Source: Bacillus pumilus
GTDB lineage: Bacteria; Bacillota; Bacilli; Bacillales; Bacillaceae
Direction: 5' to 3'
Length of the DNA: 64,000 nt
Assembly (NCBI RefSeq): GCF_003431975.1
Contig: NZ_CP027116.1
Span: 3,472,001 to 3,536,000 of the forward strand
This document shows, in pieces, positions 45,004 through 53,400 of the stretch. The first letter of the stretch is position 1; every line of letters starts with the position of its first letter. A model generated the notes under the pieces. That model was not told where the DNA came from and did not search any database. It saw only the letters and a list, made by a program, of their open reading frames with translations. Both the position numbers and the translations under genes were made by a program.

Positions 45004-46373
45004 ATTGCCTGTCTCCCTCTCACTTTACTAGAAAAATAAAGACTGACACCTATGCCGGTAAGAGAAATGATAATCAATGTCCAGCCTAACTGCCCAAAAT
45101 GGGGGCCCGCAATTTCATCCCCAAACAGCATACCAAGGACAGCAGAAGACAGAATGGAACCAAGATAACGGCATGTTTGAAAAAGTCCAGAGGACGTGCC
45201 AATCATATGCTGAGGACTTGCCTTGAGCATCGCCGCTTGCAGCGCAACATTCCCAATCCCGTAACTGAGTCCAAGCAGCGCTAGAACCACCCCTTTCCCC
45301 CATAATGGTGCCGGAATAAAAAAGAAGGTCATCGCAGATGCTCCAGCTAGCATTAGTACCGCACTTGCTAAAATCGGATGCCGTTCATCTCCCCGGTCCA
45401 CCCACTTTCCTGTCAGCGGCGACACAATGATGCTCACCCCAGACATACACAGCATAAATAAACCTGTCATCTCCACACGCCAGCCTAATTCATCCTGAAA
45501 ATAACTCGGCAAACCAAAGAAAAGACAATAGAAAAAGATATTTAAGATGATAAATTGCACATACACGAGAGACAGCCTCTGCTCCTCTCTGAACATCCGA
45601 ATTTGAATAAACGGTTCATCCACTTGATACTCCCACCAGATAAAAGTGCCTGCACTTATAAGACAAAGAATCCCTTGAACATATTGAATGCCATCACTAA
45701 GTGATAATAAAAACGAAAGTAAAAGGACAATACAAACTGTAAAAAGAAGCATCCCTGGCAAATCAAGCTTTCTCACCGTTTCTCCTATACGAAGCTTTCG
45801 TTTTTTCTGCTCCTTTGGAAACAAAGTTAATCCAAGAAAGAAGCTGATTAAAATAAAAGGCAGATTCACTAAAAAGATAGCTGGCCAACCGCCAATTGTC
45901 ATCAAAAATCCGCCAAGCGTCGGTCCAAGTGCCGTCATCGCCGAAGCAAAAATGGACAATACTGCTAACGCCGAAGCCTGCTTTTCCTGAATATGATCCC
46001 GAATGAGCCCGACCCCAGAAGGATAAATGGCACTGCTCCCAATTGCCTGCAGCAGCCGGATCACAATCAGCACCCCAAACGTCGGAGCAAACGGTGCACA
46101 GATGGCCGAAACCGCCACAAGACCGAGTCCGAATAAAAATAAGGTTCTTCGGCTCATCACATGATCTCCAATCCGGCCACTCACCGGCTGCGTAACCGCA
46201 CTTGCTAAATAAAAGGACGAAATGAGCCAGGATACGGTCGTAAACGACAAACCGAATTCATGCTGAATTTGATGCAAAGCCAAAGAAATCATCGAGGAAT
46301 TCAGCGGATTTAACATTGTGCCAAATGCAATCGCAGTTAAAAAGACTTTTCGGCTGTCTTTCCACTTATTCAT
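44985..46373 (-). CDS. ywoD: MFS multidrug transporter YwoD
   Basis: About 462 residues with 12-14 helices of the DHA-type drug exporters. Helix 1 reads FLTAIAFGTMLNPLNSSMISLALHQI, motif A is SGRIGDHVMSRRTLF, and LGPTLGGFLMTIGGWPAIFLVN is the antiporter motif. The start at 46373 lies about 7 bases after AAGGGGG; fourteen codons further upstream are unsupported. The substrate is unknown. It is convergent with bcrC. Confidence 0.82.
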   Translation of the reverse strand: MNKWKDSRKVFLTAIAFGTMLNPLNSSMISLALHQIQHEFGLSFTTVSWLISSFYLASAVTQPVSGRIGDHVMSRRTLFLFGLGLVAVSAICAPFAPTFGVLIVIRLLQAIGSSAIYPSGVGLIRDHIQEKQASALAVLSIFASAMTALGPTLGGFLMTIGGWPAIFLVNLPFILISFFLGLTLFPKEQKKRKLRIGETVRKLDLPGMLLFTVCIVLLLSFLLSLSDGIQYVQGILCLISAGTFIWWEYQVDEPFIQIRMFREEQRLSLVYVQFIILNIFFYCLFFGLPSYFQDELGWRVEMTGLFMLCMSGVSIIVSPLTGKWVDRGDERHPILASAVLMLAGASAMTFFFIPAPLWGKGVVLALLGLSYGIGNVALQAAMLKASPQHMIGTSSGLFQTCRYLGSILSSAVLGMLFGDEIAGPHFGQLGWTLIIISLTGIGVSLYFSSKVRGRQAIKKAVR

Positions 46374-46626
46374 ACACCGTCCCCCTTTTTGTGATCTGAC
46401 ATATTTTTTTGCCAACCCTCCCGTTATTATGAGATGTATTTCCCTTTTTTACCCTAATCAATTCAAGTTCTCTCTTGGAAAAGCAAGACATACATTCTAA
46501 AAAGGGCGAGTGTTGGAAGAACACATATAAAATTGAGAATATGAGGAACAAATGGTAAGATGCTACACATATTTAAAAGCCTACTTTCTCCTTATACGGA
46601 GAACGGCTAAAAAGGAGGAGAAGCTT

Positions 46627-47439
46627 ATTATTAAAAAAAGACGGTTTTGGGTCCCAGCCCTTTTCTCGGTTGCAGTATTACTTCTGTCTTCGTGTGGTTC
46701 AAGTGAAACAAATGGGAACGGAGATAAACGTAATTCTACAGCGAAAGGGTCGCCAATTTTGGAGGATGGAAAATTTATATTTGCAGCATCAGGTGAATTT
46801 CACCCGTTCAGTTACATGGATGGAAACCAGATGTCCGGCTTTGATATCGATGTAGGCAATGCGATTAGCGACAAACTAGGTCTCGAGCCTATACAGAAAA
46901 AATATAAATTCGCAGGCATCGTCGAAGGTGTAAAAGCAGGGAAATTTGATGCGGCAGTGGCAAGTCATACCATCAATGAGGAACGAAAAAAACACGTTCT
47001 TTTTTCTAAGCCCTATTACTACTCTGGCCCGCAAATCTTCACAAGACCCGGAGCAGACATTCACCATGCGGATGACTTAAAAGACAAAGAAATCGCTGTA
47101 TCAAAAGGGTCGTCCTACGCTGATATCGCAAAGGAACATAGCGGGCAGGAACCAAAATATTACGACAGTGATGTAGTCGCTTTAGAAGCACTAGCCAACG
47201 GAAAACACGATGCGGTCGTGACGGATTTTGCCACAGGTGCAGAAGCCATGAAGAAAAAATTAAAAATCGAAGCGCGCGAAAGGCTCGGACAAAGTGAACA
47301 GGCCATCGCTGTATCTAAAGAAAATGAACAGCTCATAGAAGAAATCAATGATGCGATTGATGCGCTAAAAAAAGACGGAACATTAAAACAAATAAGCGAA
47401 AAGTACTTTGACGAAGACATCACGGTCAAACAAGATTAA
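46627..47439 (+). CDS. Amino-acid ABC transporter binding lipoprotein, probable ATT start
   Basis: Extracellular solute-binding protein family 3. The signal KKRRFWVPALFSVAVLLLSSC with its lipobox cysteine leads into GKFIFAASGEFHPFSYMDGNQMSGFDIDV, the polar amino-acid binding core, and VKAGKFDAAVASHTINEERK. The best ribosome site in the region, AAAGGAGG (46611-46618), is 8 bases from ATT at 46627, with no ATG, GTG or TTG in frame at that spot. The only in-frame ATG (46552) would add 25 odd residues before a standard signal peptide, though GAGG precedes it. Cystine, glutamine or arginine are possible substrates. Confidence 0.75.
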   Translation: MIKKRRFWVPALFSVAVLLLSSCGSSETNGNGDKRNSTAKGSPILEDGKFIFAASGEFHPFSYMDGNQMSGFDIDVGNAISDKLGLEPIQKKYKFAGIVEGVKAGKFDAAVASHTINEERKKHVLFSKPYYYSGPQIFTRPGADIHHADDLKDKEIAVSKGSSYADIAKEHSGQEPKYYDSDVVALEALANGKHDAVVTDFATGAEAMKKKLKIEARERLGQSEQAIAVSKENEQLIEEINDAIDALKKDGTLKQISEKYFDEDITVKQD

Positions 47440-47449
47440 AACCACGATT

Positions 47450-47474
47450 GTGCGCCTTTTTCTAGGCGCACTTT
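47450..47474 (+). terminator. Intercistronic hairpin between binding protein and permease
   Basis: GTGCGCC / GGCGCAC is a perfect stem followed by TTTCTTC. It likely reduces expression of the downstream permease and ATPase, or stabilises the upstream message, as is common after binding-protein genes. Confidence 0.6.
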
Positions 47475-47495
47475 CTTCAAATGGAGATGATTGTT

Positions 47496-48158
47496 TTGCC
47501 TACACTATCACACTTTTTTCAAACGCTGATTGATTCTAGAGGCATTTTTTTAGAAGGAATGCTGCTCACCTTACAACTCACTGTGATCAGCATCTTCATT
47601 GGTATGTTCATCGGGCTCTTCTTTGCTTTACTGAAAATATCTCGCGTGTCTGTCTTCGGTTATATCGCCAATGCCTATATCTTCCTTGTACGCGGGACAC
47701 CATTGGTTGTTCAAATTTTCATCCTATATTTCGGGCTGACGGAATTAAATATCCCCGACTTCTGGGCCGCTTCCATTGCGCTCGCCTTTCATAATGGCGC
47801 ATATATAGCAGAAATATTCAGAGGCGCTATCCAATCGATCGATCAGGGGCAAAAAGAGGCAGGGCGTTCTCTTGGCATGGGACGTTTTCTAACAATGAGA
47901 CGTATCATTCTCCCGCAAGCGATGCGGCGTGCCCTCCCCCCTCTTGGTAACCAGTTCATTATCGGCTTAAAAGACTCGTCACTCGCCGCCTTTATCAGTG
48001 TCAATGAACTATTTAACGTCGCCACAACTCAAGGCTCCAACAGCTTTGATAATATGACCTATTTACTTGTTGTAGCCGTCTATTACTTAGTTCTTGTCTT
48101 GCTGTTAACATTTGCTGTCCAAACCTTTGAGAAGAAACTATCAGTTAGTGACCATTAG
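47496..48158 (+). CDS. Amino-acid ABC transporter permease
   Basis: A 220-residue HisM/GlnP-type permease with five helices. It has [19 protein letters not shown] and the ATPase contact loop [35 protein letters not shown]. The start is taken as TTG at 47496, 9 bases after GGAG; the ATG at 47481 lies at the ribosome site itself. It belongs to a three-gene importer with the genes on both sides. Confidence 0.82.
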   Translation: MPTLSHFFQTLIDSRGIFLEGMLLTLQLTVISIFIGMFIGLFFALLKISRVSVFGYIANAYIFLVRGTPLVVQIFILYFGLTELNIPDFWAASIALAFHNGAYIAEIFRGAIQSIDQGQKEAGRSLGMGRFLTMRRIILPQAMRRALPPLGNQFIIGLKDSSLAAFISVNELFNVATTQGSNSFDNMTYLLVVAVYYLVLVLLLTFAVQTFEKKLSVSDH

Positions 48159-48168
48159 GAGGAGAAGC

Positions 48169-48909
48169 ATGACAGAATCAAAGGAACTCATTCGCGTTGA
48201 AAAACTCAATAAGTACTTCGGAGAGCTGCATGTTTTAAAGGACATCGACCTCACCGTTTACGAAAATGATGTGGTCGTCTTAATTGGAGCCAGCGGATCT
48301 GGAAAAAGCACCTTGCTCCGCTGTATGAATTTTTTAGAAATTAAAAATGATGGCCAGATTATCATTGCTGGAAATCCAGTCCATCCAAAACGCAATCAAT
48401 TAAACGAAATGAGACAAAAAATAGGCATGGTGTTTCAGCATTTTAACCTCTTCCCGCATAAAACTGTGCTTGAAAACATCATCGAAGCGCCTGTCATGGT
48501 GAGAAAAACAAAAAAGGAACAAGCTATTAGTGACGCCAATGTCCTTTTAGAAAAAGTTGGACTTGCGGATAAAGCCAACATATATCCTTCTAAACTATCA
48601 GGTGGTCAAAAGCAGCGTGTAGCTATCGCAAGAGCTCTCGCCATGAAACCAGATGTCATGTTATTTGACGAACCTACGTCTGCCCTCGATCCTGAACTTG
48701 TAGGCGAGGTACTGCAAACAATGAAAAGTCTCGCAAAAGAAGGCATGACAATGGTCATTGTCACCCATGAAATGGGCTTTGCGAAAGAAGTCGCCGATCG
48801 TGTTGTCTATATGCATGAAGGCCGTATCATCGAAGAAGGCACACCGTCAGAATTGTTCGATTCACCTCAAGAGGAACGAACCAAGCTATTTCTTAGCTCC
48901 ATTTTATAG
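48169..48909 (+). CDS. Amino-acid ABC transporter ATPase
   Basis: A 246-residue ABC ATPase of the polar amino-acid class: Walker [10 protein letters not shown] near residue 40, Q-loop [10 protein letters not shown], signature [15 protein letters not shown] and Walker [14 protein letters not shown]. The start at 48169 follows AGGAGGAG. It closes the importer operon. No clear terminator follows; the nrgAB promoter region begins after about 90 bases. Confidence 0.88.
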   Translation: MTESKELIRVEKLNKYFGELHVLKDIDLTVYENDVVVLIGASGSGKSTLLRCMNFLEIKNDGQIIIAGNPVHPKRNQLNEMRQKIGMVFQHFNLFPHKTVLENIIEAPVMVRKTKKEQAISDANVLLEKVGLADKANIYPSKLSGGQKQRVAIARALAMKPDVMLFDEPTSALDPELVGEVLQTMKSLAKEGMTMVIVTHEMGFAKEVADRVVYMHEGRIIEEGTPSELFDSPQEERTKLFLSSIL

Positions 48910-49002
48910 GTCAAACGCCCTTTATTTTTTCTGTTCAACGCACGTTTTTTCTCATTTTTCACGAACTTTTCATCCATTTATATTGAATATAACCAAAAAC
49001 CA

Positions 49003-49053
49003 TGTAAGATTAACTTACACGAATATGTTATATATGACTTTTCTCTCTATAAT
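49003..49053 (+). promoter_or_regulatory. TnrA-controlled promoter of nrgAB
   Basis: TGTAAGATTAACTTACA (49003-49019) matches the TnrA/GlnR box at all fixed positions but one. TATAAT lies at 49048-49053 without a good -35, so the box sits about 49 bases upstream of the predicted start, as in B. subtilis nrgAB where TnrA activates under nitrogen limitation. Confidence 0.85.
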
Positions 49054-49101
49054 GAAGAATTAAGAAATCAATTAATTCTGAATGATTCGGGGGAATGCAG
49101 C

Positions 49102-50310
49102 ATGCAAATGGGTGATACAGTATTTATGTTCTTCTGCACACTACTCGTGTGGTTAATGACACCGGGTTTAGCCTTATTCTACGGAGGACTCGTGAGAAGT
49201 AAAAACGTGTTAAGTACAACCATGCACAGCTTAACATCACTAGCAATCGTCTCCATCGTATGGATCGTGTTTGGTTATTCCTTGGCCTTTGCGCCAGGCA
49301 ATGCATGGATCGGAGGCTTAGACTGGATTGGACTAAAAGGCGTTGGCTTTGAACCTGGTTCATATAGTGAGACCATTCCACATTCATTGTTCATGATGTT
49401 CCAAATGACCTTTGCCGTCTTAACAACAGCCATCATTTCAGGTGCCTTCGCTGAACGAATCCGTTACTCAGCAGTCGTCGTGTTTACACTCCTTTGGGTC
49501 ATTTTTGTATACGCTCCTGTCGCACACTGGGTATGGGGCGGCGGCTGGATTGGTGAAATGGGAGCGCTCGACTTCGCTGGAGGAAACGTGGTTCACATCT
49601 CATCTGGTGTTGCAGGTCTCATCGTGGCGATTGTGCTCGGAAAACGGAAAGAAGCAGCAAGCTCTTCTCCGCATAATTTGATCTATACACTTCTTGGCGG
49701 AGCTGTTATCTGGTTTGGCTGGTTTGGTTTTAACGTTGGGAGTGCTCTTACATTAGACAGTGTGGCGATGTTTGCCTTTATTAACACAAATACTGCTGCT
49801 GCTGCGGGAATCATCGGCTGGCTGTTAATAGAGTGGATGATCAACAAAAAGCCGACCATGCTCGGCGCGATCTCTGGCGCCATCGCAGGCCTTGTTGCCA
49901 TTACACCTGCCGCTGGTTTTGTCACACCATTTGCTTCTATTATCATCGGAATCATCGGCGGGATTGTCTGTTTCTGGGGAGTCTTCTCACTCAAAGCCAA
50001 ATTTGGCTATGATGATGCCCTAGATGCATTCGGGCTTCATGGAATTGGCGGAACTTGGGGAGGAATTGCAACAGGGCTTTTCGCAACAACCTCTGTCAAT
50101 GACGGCGGAGCCAATGGCTTATTTTATGGAGATCCCAGCTTGCTTTGGAAGCAAGTCGTCGCCATTGTCGCCACTTACGCCTTTGTGGCCGTTGTGACAT
50201 ACGTGATCATCAAAGTAGTGAATCTCTTCTTCAAGATTCGCGCAACCGAAGAAGAAGAATCAGTGGGCCTTGATTTAACCATGCACGGCGAAAAAGCCTA
50301 TCAAGATTAA
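49102..50310 (+). CDS. nrgA: Ammonium transporter NrgA (AmtB)
   Basis: Trimeric ammonium channel of 402 residues with eleven helices. It starts MQMGDTVFMFFCTLLVWLMTPGLALFYGG, contains DFAGGNVVHISSGVAGL and the pore histidine region DAFGLHGIGGTWGGIATGLF, and ends LDLTMHGEKAYQD, all as in NrgA. GGGGGA precedes the ATG. It is in an operon with the PII gene nrgB, 18 bases downstream, under a TnrA box. Confidence 0.96.
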   Translation: MQMGDTVFMFFCTLLVWLMTPGLALFYGGLVRSKNVLSTTMHSLTSLAIVSIVWIVFGYSLAFAPGNAWIGGLDWIGLKGVGFEPGSYSETIPHSLFMMFQMTFAVLTTAIISGAFAERIRYSAVVVFTLLWVIFVYAPVAHWVWGGGWIGEMGALDFAGGNVVHISSGVAGLIVAIVLGKRKEAASSSPHNLIYTLLGGAVIWFGWFGFNVGSALTLDSVAMFAFINTNTAAAAGIIGWLLIEWMINKKPTMLGAISGAIAGLVAITPAAGFVTPFASIIIGIIGGIVCFWGVFSLKAKFGYDDALDAFGLHGIGGTWGGIATGLFATTSVNDGGANGLFYGDPSLLWKQVVAIVATYAFVAVVTYVIIKVVNLFFKIRATEEEESVGLDLTMHGEKAYQD

Positions 50311-50328
50311 AGAAAAAGGGGTGTCTCT

Positions 50329-50676
50329 ATGAGCAAAATGTATAAAGTGGAGATTGTCACACGTCCAGCTAATTTTGAAACATTAAAGGTGGAGCTTGGA
50401 AAGATTGGTGTCACCTCGATTACCTTTTCGAATGTGCACGGCTGCGGCTTACAAAAGGGACATACAGAGCTATACCGCGGTGTTAAAAAGGAAAGCAATG
50501 TGTACGAACGGTTAAAGATTGAAATCGTCCTAAGCAAAGTACCTGTCGAACAAGTCGTTGAAACGGCTCAAAAGGTACTTCGTACAGGAGAACCAGGGGA
50601 TGGGAAAATTTTTATATATGAGATAGAAAATACAATCAACATTCGGACAGGTGAAGAAGGACCTGCCGCCCTATAA
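50329..50676 (+). CDS. nrgB: PII-like nitrogen regulator NrgB (GlnK)
   Basis: A 115-residue PII protein that binds ATP and 2-oxoglutarate, docks on NrgA and, in B. subtilis, helps position TnrA at the membrane. The core MYKVEIVTRPANFETLKVELGKIGV, the T-loop region GLQKGHTELYRG and the C-terminal GDGKIFIYEIENTINIRTGEEG are visible. AAAGGGG precedes the ATG. A terminator follows directly. Confidence 0.95.
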   Translation: MSKMYKVEIVTRPANFETLKVELGKIGVTSITFSNVHGCGLQKGHTELYRGVKKESNVYERLKIEIVLSKVPVEQVVETAQKVLRTGEPGDGKIFIYEIENTINIRTGEEGPAAL

Positions 50677-50680
50677 ATCC

Positions 50681-50708
50681 ATCCTCCGCCGAGTGCGGGG
50701 GATTTTTT
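50681..50708 (+). terminator. Terminator of nrgAB
   Basis: ATCCTCCGC / GCGGGGGAT stem (one G-T pair) followed by TTTTT. Confidence 0.8.
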
Positions 50709-50715
50709 AAGACAG

Positions 50716-50749
50716 AAAAAAAACCTCTGCATATTCATATACACAGAGG
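50716..50749 (-). terminator. Terminator of spoIIQ
   Basis: CCTCTG / CAGAGG stem, followed on the minus strand by eight Ts, 10 bases after the spoIIQ stop. Confidence 0.8.
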
Positions 50750-50759
50750 CTGCAAGGTA

Positions 50760-51656
50760 TTAAGATTGTTTTGTTTCCTCGGATTGACTGCTGTCTTTAG
50801 AGGAATCAGAAGACTTTTCTTGATCAGAGGATTTCCCCTTCTCATCAGACTTTTCTTCAGATTTTTCTCCAGCAGGCTCTTTGGCCTTATCTTCAGTAGC
50901 AGGTTCCTTCGTTTTTTCTTCAGTTTTTGGCTGAGCAGGTTCTTTTGCTTCTTCCGTCACTTCTTGCGCCGCCTTTTCAATAGTAGAAACAGGCTTGTCA
51001 ATGAAGCTAAGTGGATTAAGCGCTAACCCTTCCATCCGAATTTCAAAATGCACATGGTTGCCGCTTTCAGCACCATATAGATTTTTTCCAGAAGCACCGA
51101 TGACATCATTTTGCTTGACTTCATCGCCTTCTTTGACACTCACTTGTGACAATGATTGATAAACAGTCGACAATCCATCTTCATGTTCAATTTCAACGAC
51201 GTGACCGAGAACTGGATCTTTTTTCGCTTGAACCACTGTTCCACTAAGAGCAGCTGTGACATCAAACACTTTGCCATCTTTATCTGCAAGATCAATACCT
51301 TTGCTCAAGGTATAGGTGTTATTATAGTTTACAAGTGCTGCTTCTTTTTCTTTTTGATCAGCATCTGCTTCATAGAACTTTTTCACGATAGAAACATTAT
51401 CAGAATTCTGGACTGGCATGGCAACATTTTCAATTGGCTTTCCAACTTCAACGGCATCATCACGCTGTTCTTGCCCTGTTTGATTTCCATCAGATAGTTG
51501 GTCTTTCACATCTTTTGATACAGCTTGATACCAAAGAACCGCTGTTAACACGACCGCTGCGCTGACCAAGTAAATAGCAGGGAATACCCAGCGCTTACGG
51601 AAAAATTGCTGAACTTTTGTGATTTTGGAAGTACGTTTCTTTTCTTCCTCTCTCAT
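50760..51656 (-). CDS. spoIIQ: Forespore engulfment protein SpoIIQ
   Basis: Forespore membrane protein that binds SpoIIIAH across the intermembrane space and holds the engulfing membranes. A short cytoplasmic N-terminus is followed by one helix (VFPAIYLVSAAVVLTAVLWY, about residues 29-48) and a LytM/M23-like domain with GNHVHFEIRMEG. The first zinc ligand is lost: the expected HxGID reads SKGID, so it is a non-enzymatic fold as in B. subtilis. The C-terminal 70 residues are a charged lysine-glutamate-serine tail. A SigF-type promoter lies just upstream. Confidence 0.95.
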   Translation of the reverse strand: MREEEKKRTSKITKVQQFFRKRWVFPAIYLVSAAVVLTAVLWYQAVSKDVKDQLSDGNQTGQEQRDDAVEVGKPIENVAMPVQNSDNVSIVKKFYEADADQKEKEAALVNYNNTYTLSKGIDLADKDGKVFDVTAALSGTVVQAKKDPVLGHVVEIEHEDGLSTVYQSLSQVSVKEGDEVKQNDVIGASGKNLYGAESGNHVHFEIRMEGLALNPLSFIDKPVSTIEKAAQEVTEEAKEPAQPKTEEKTKEPATEDKAKEPAGEKSEEKSDEKGKSSDQEKSSDSSKDSSQSEETKQS

Positions 51657-51675
51657 TTTTCATCACCTCAGCAAC

Positions 51676-51704
51676 ATTCTGAACACTTTTCAAAAAATAT
51701 ATAC
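51676..51704 (-). promoter_or_regulatory. SigF-type promoter of spoIIQ
   Basis: GTATA, 15 bases, then GTTCAGAAT on the minus strand; the -10 differs from GGNNANANT at one position. spoIIQ is SigF-dependent in B. subtilis. Confidence 0.55.
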
Positions 51705-51786
51705 ACACGAAATTATTTTTCTTTTTATTTTGCGCAATTGCATCAATAATATGTATGATGAATGAAAAAAGATGGGGGACTTTATT

Positions 51787-52281
51787 GTGAAAACTTTCAA
51801 CCGCATAGCAACTGAAGATGACCTCAAAGCGATCGTTGATATCTACAATTCAACCATTGCTTCAAGAGAAGTAACCGCCGACACAGAACCAGTTTCGGTT
51901 GAAGACCGCCGGCAATGGTTTTTGAATCATTCAGAGAAAAGACCGCTCTATGTGAAAACAGATGAGGAAGGACATATTTACGGCTGGCTCAGCTTTGAAA
52001 CATTTTACGGAAGACCCGCATACAACGGGACTGTGGAAATGAGTATTTACTTAAACCAAGACTACAGGGGAAAAGGGTTAGGATCACTTTTCTTACAGGA
52101 AGCCATTGAGTTGGCACCCTCTTTAGGCATTCGAACGTTACTTGCCTTTATTTTTGGGCATAACGAAGCTAGCATTCGACTATTTAAAAAGCACGGCTTT
52201 GAAACATGGGGTCATCTGCCACGCATCGCAGAAATGGATGGCAGCAGATACGATTTAGATATTCTAGGTAAAGAATTGTAA
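51787..52281 (+). CDS. ywnH: GNAT acetyltransferase YwnH
   Basis: Phosphinothricin N-acetyltransferase-like GNAT enzyme, about 164 residues. It has the family phrases IVDIYNSTIASREVTADTEPV, SFETFYGRPAYNGTVEMSIYL and the acetyl-CoA loop YRGKGLGSLFLQEAI. In B. subtilis YwnH acetylates methionine sulfoximine and related compounds. The start is GTG at 51787, 8 bases after GGGGG; the upstream ATG would include that site. A terminator follows. Confidence 0.88.
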   Translation: MKTFNRIATEDDLKAIVDIYNSTIASREVTADTEPVSVEDRRQWFLNHSEKRPLYVKTDEEGHIYGWLSFETFYGRPAYNGTVEMSIYLNQDYRGKGLGSLFLQEAIELAPSLGIRTLLAFIFGHNEASIRLFKKHGFETWGHLPRIAEMDGSRYDLDILGKEL

Positions 52282-52286
52282 CAAGA

Positions 52287-52316
52287 GCGTCTCTCCAACA
52301 AAGAGACGCCCTTTTT
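52287..52316 (+). terminator. Terminator of ywnH
   Basis: GCGTCTCT / AGAGACGC stem followed by TTTTT; the T-run reaches the stop of the converging gene at 52315. Confidence 0.85.
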
Positions 52317-52845
52317 ATGAAGCATGTAGCAACTGTTCAAACTGTTTCGCATTTTGAAGAGATTTCCTTTGCAGGATGATGCCATGTTCATCCATCAGAA
52401 TCGCTTGCGGAACAACAGTTAACCCATACAGCTCCATAATTTGCGAAGAGCGAACATACACAGCTTGATCAGGGAGCAACTGGACAAGGGCTGCATCATC
52501 TGCTTGTTCATCTCCATTGATAATGATGAACTGTGGATCACCGCTAGACATTTGATAATGTATATCAGACAAAATGCTTTTGCATGTCATGCAAGTAGAG
52601 TTCACAAATAATAGCATCACGGCTCTTCCGTTTTGCAAATATTCCTTTAAAATGATCTTCTCCCCTAAATGCGTATAGCTTCGAAATAGCGGCGCTGAAT
52701 CACCAACATCAGCTTCCTTTAATTCAATTCCATCAAGGGTTTTGATTTTATTCATAAATTTTCCGATAAAGCGGGCAAGCAAAAACACCACAGCCAGCTG
52801 AGCAATGACAATGAATAACACAATAATCAGTAGAATATCTGTCAT
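52315..52845 (-). CDS. Membrane-anchored thioredoxin-like protein (MauD/TlpA type)
   Basis: About 176 residues: an N-terminal membrane helix (ILLIIVLFIVIAQLAVVFLLARFI) and an extracellular redoxin domain with the active site NSTCMTCKSI near residue 85 and the cis-proline loop LTVVPQAILMD. It starts 5 bases after the MauE-like gene and is the last gene of an exporter-MauE-thioredoxin operon. MauD and MauE act together in making the disulfides of methylamine dehydrogenase; a similar role on the cysteine-rich peptide encoded at 56291 is inferred. It could also reduce rather than form disulfides. Confidence 0.8.
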   Translation of the reverse strand: MTDILLIIVLFIVIAQLAVVFLLARFIGKFMNKIKTLDGIELKEADVGDSAPLFRSYTHLGEKIILKEYLQNGRAVMLLFVNSTCMTCKSILSDIHYQMSSGDPQFIIINGDEQADDAALVQLLPDQAVYVRSSQIMELYGLTVVPQAILMDEHGIILQRKSLQNAKQFEQLLHAS

Positions 52846-52850
52846 TTCAC

Positions 52851-53399
52851 TTAGTCTCCTTCTATAAATGATTCAAATTGATTGATCCATTTTCTTTTGA
52901 ACATCAAGATGTCTTTTCCCACCGCTATAATGAAACAGGCAGCCACTGCTATCAGAAAACAAATGATGTGAAGTGGCCACGGAATTGTTTCTACAAAGGG
53001 ATGCACATAAAACAGCCCAATCACAAGAGCCAACATCGACACATTCCGAATCACAATTCCCCAGTGAAGCCGGTCATTTTCCAGCAAACCTCCACACCCG
53101 CATGAAATATCACGATGACCTCTCAATAAATTGAAGGTGACCGCTCCAGTATACATACATAAAAGTGCTGTAAGACCAATCGCAGGTACAAGAGACATAT
53201 TCGATACGAACAAAAGGCCTGTACAAGCCAATTCAACAGTCAAAAACAAATAAAACATAGGTCCCGTGAGCGAAGGAGGCAGCAATTGATAAGCATTCAT
53301 CTGCTGCTTATGTGCCGTCTGTTTTCTCACTTTATCAAGCCATGCACCAGCAAAGATGATTCCTAAAAAATAGACACCTATAAAATATAAGACACTCAC
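52851..53399 (-). CDS. MauE-like membrane redox protein
   Basis: A 182-residue membrane protein with four or five helices and the cysteine pair in DISCGCGGLLEND, the form typical of MauE/DoxX-related redox proteins, which pass electrons between the membrane and thioredoxin-like partners. The start is GTG at 53399, 10 bases after AAAAGGAG, which lies inside the end of the exporter gene. The gap to the next gene is 5 bases. It has no B. subtilis counterpart in this region. Confidence 0.78.
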   Translation of the reverse strand: MSVLYFIGVYFLGIIFAGAWLDKVRKQTAHKQQMNAYQLLPPSLTGPMFYLFLTVELACTGLLFVSNMSLVPAIGLTALLCMYTGAVTFNLLRGHRDISCGCGGLLENDRLHWGIVIRNVSMLALVIGLFYVHPFVETIPWPLHIICFLIAVAACFIIAVGKDILMFKRKWINQFESFIEGD

Positions 53400-53400
53400 C

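Noticed and set aside
46552..46626. ATG start 25 codons upstream for the ABC binding protein
   Set aside because: It places a cysteine- and tyrosine-rich extension before a standard lipoprotein signal, and the strongest ribosome site is downstream of it. Not fully excluded.
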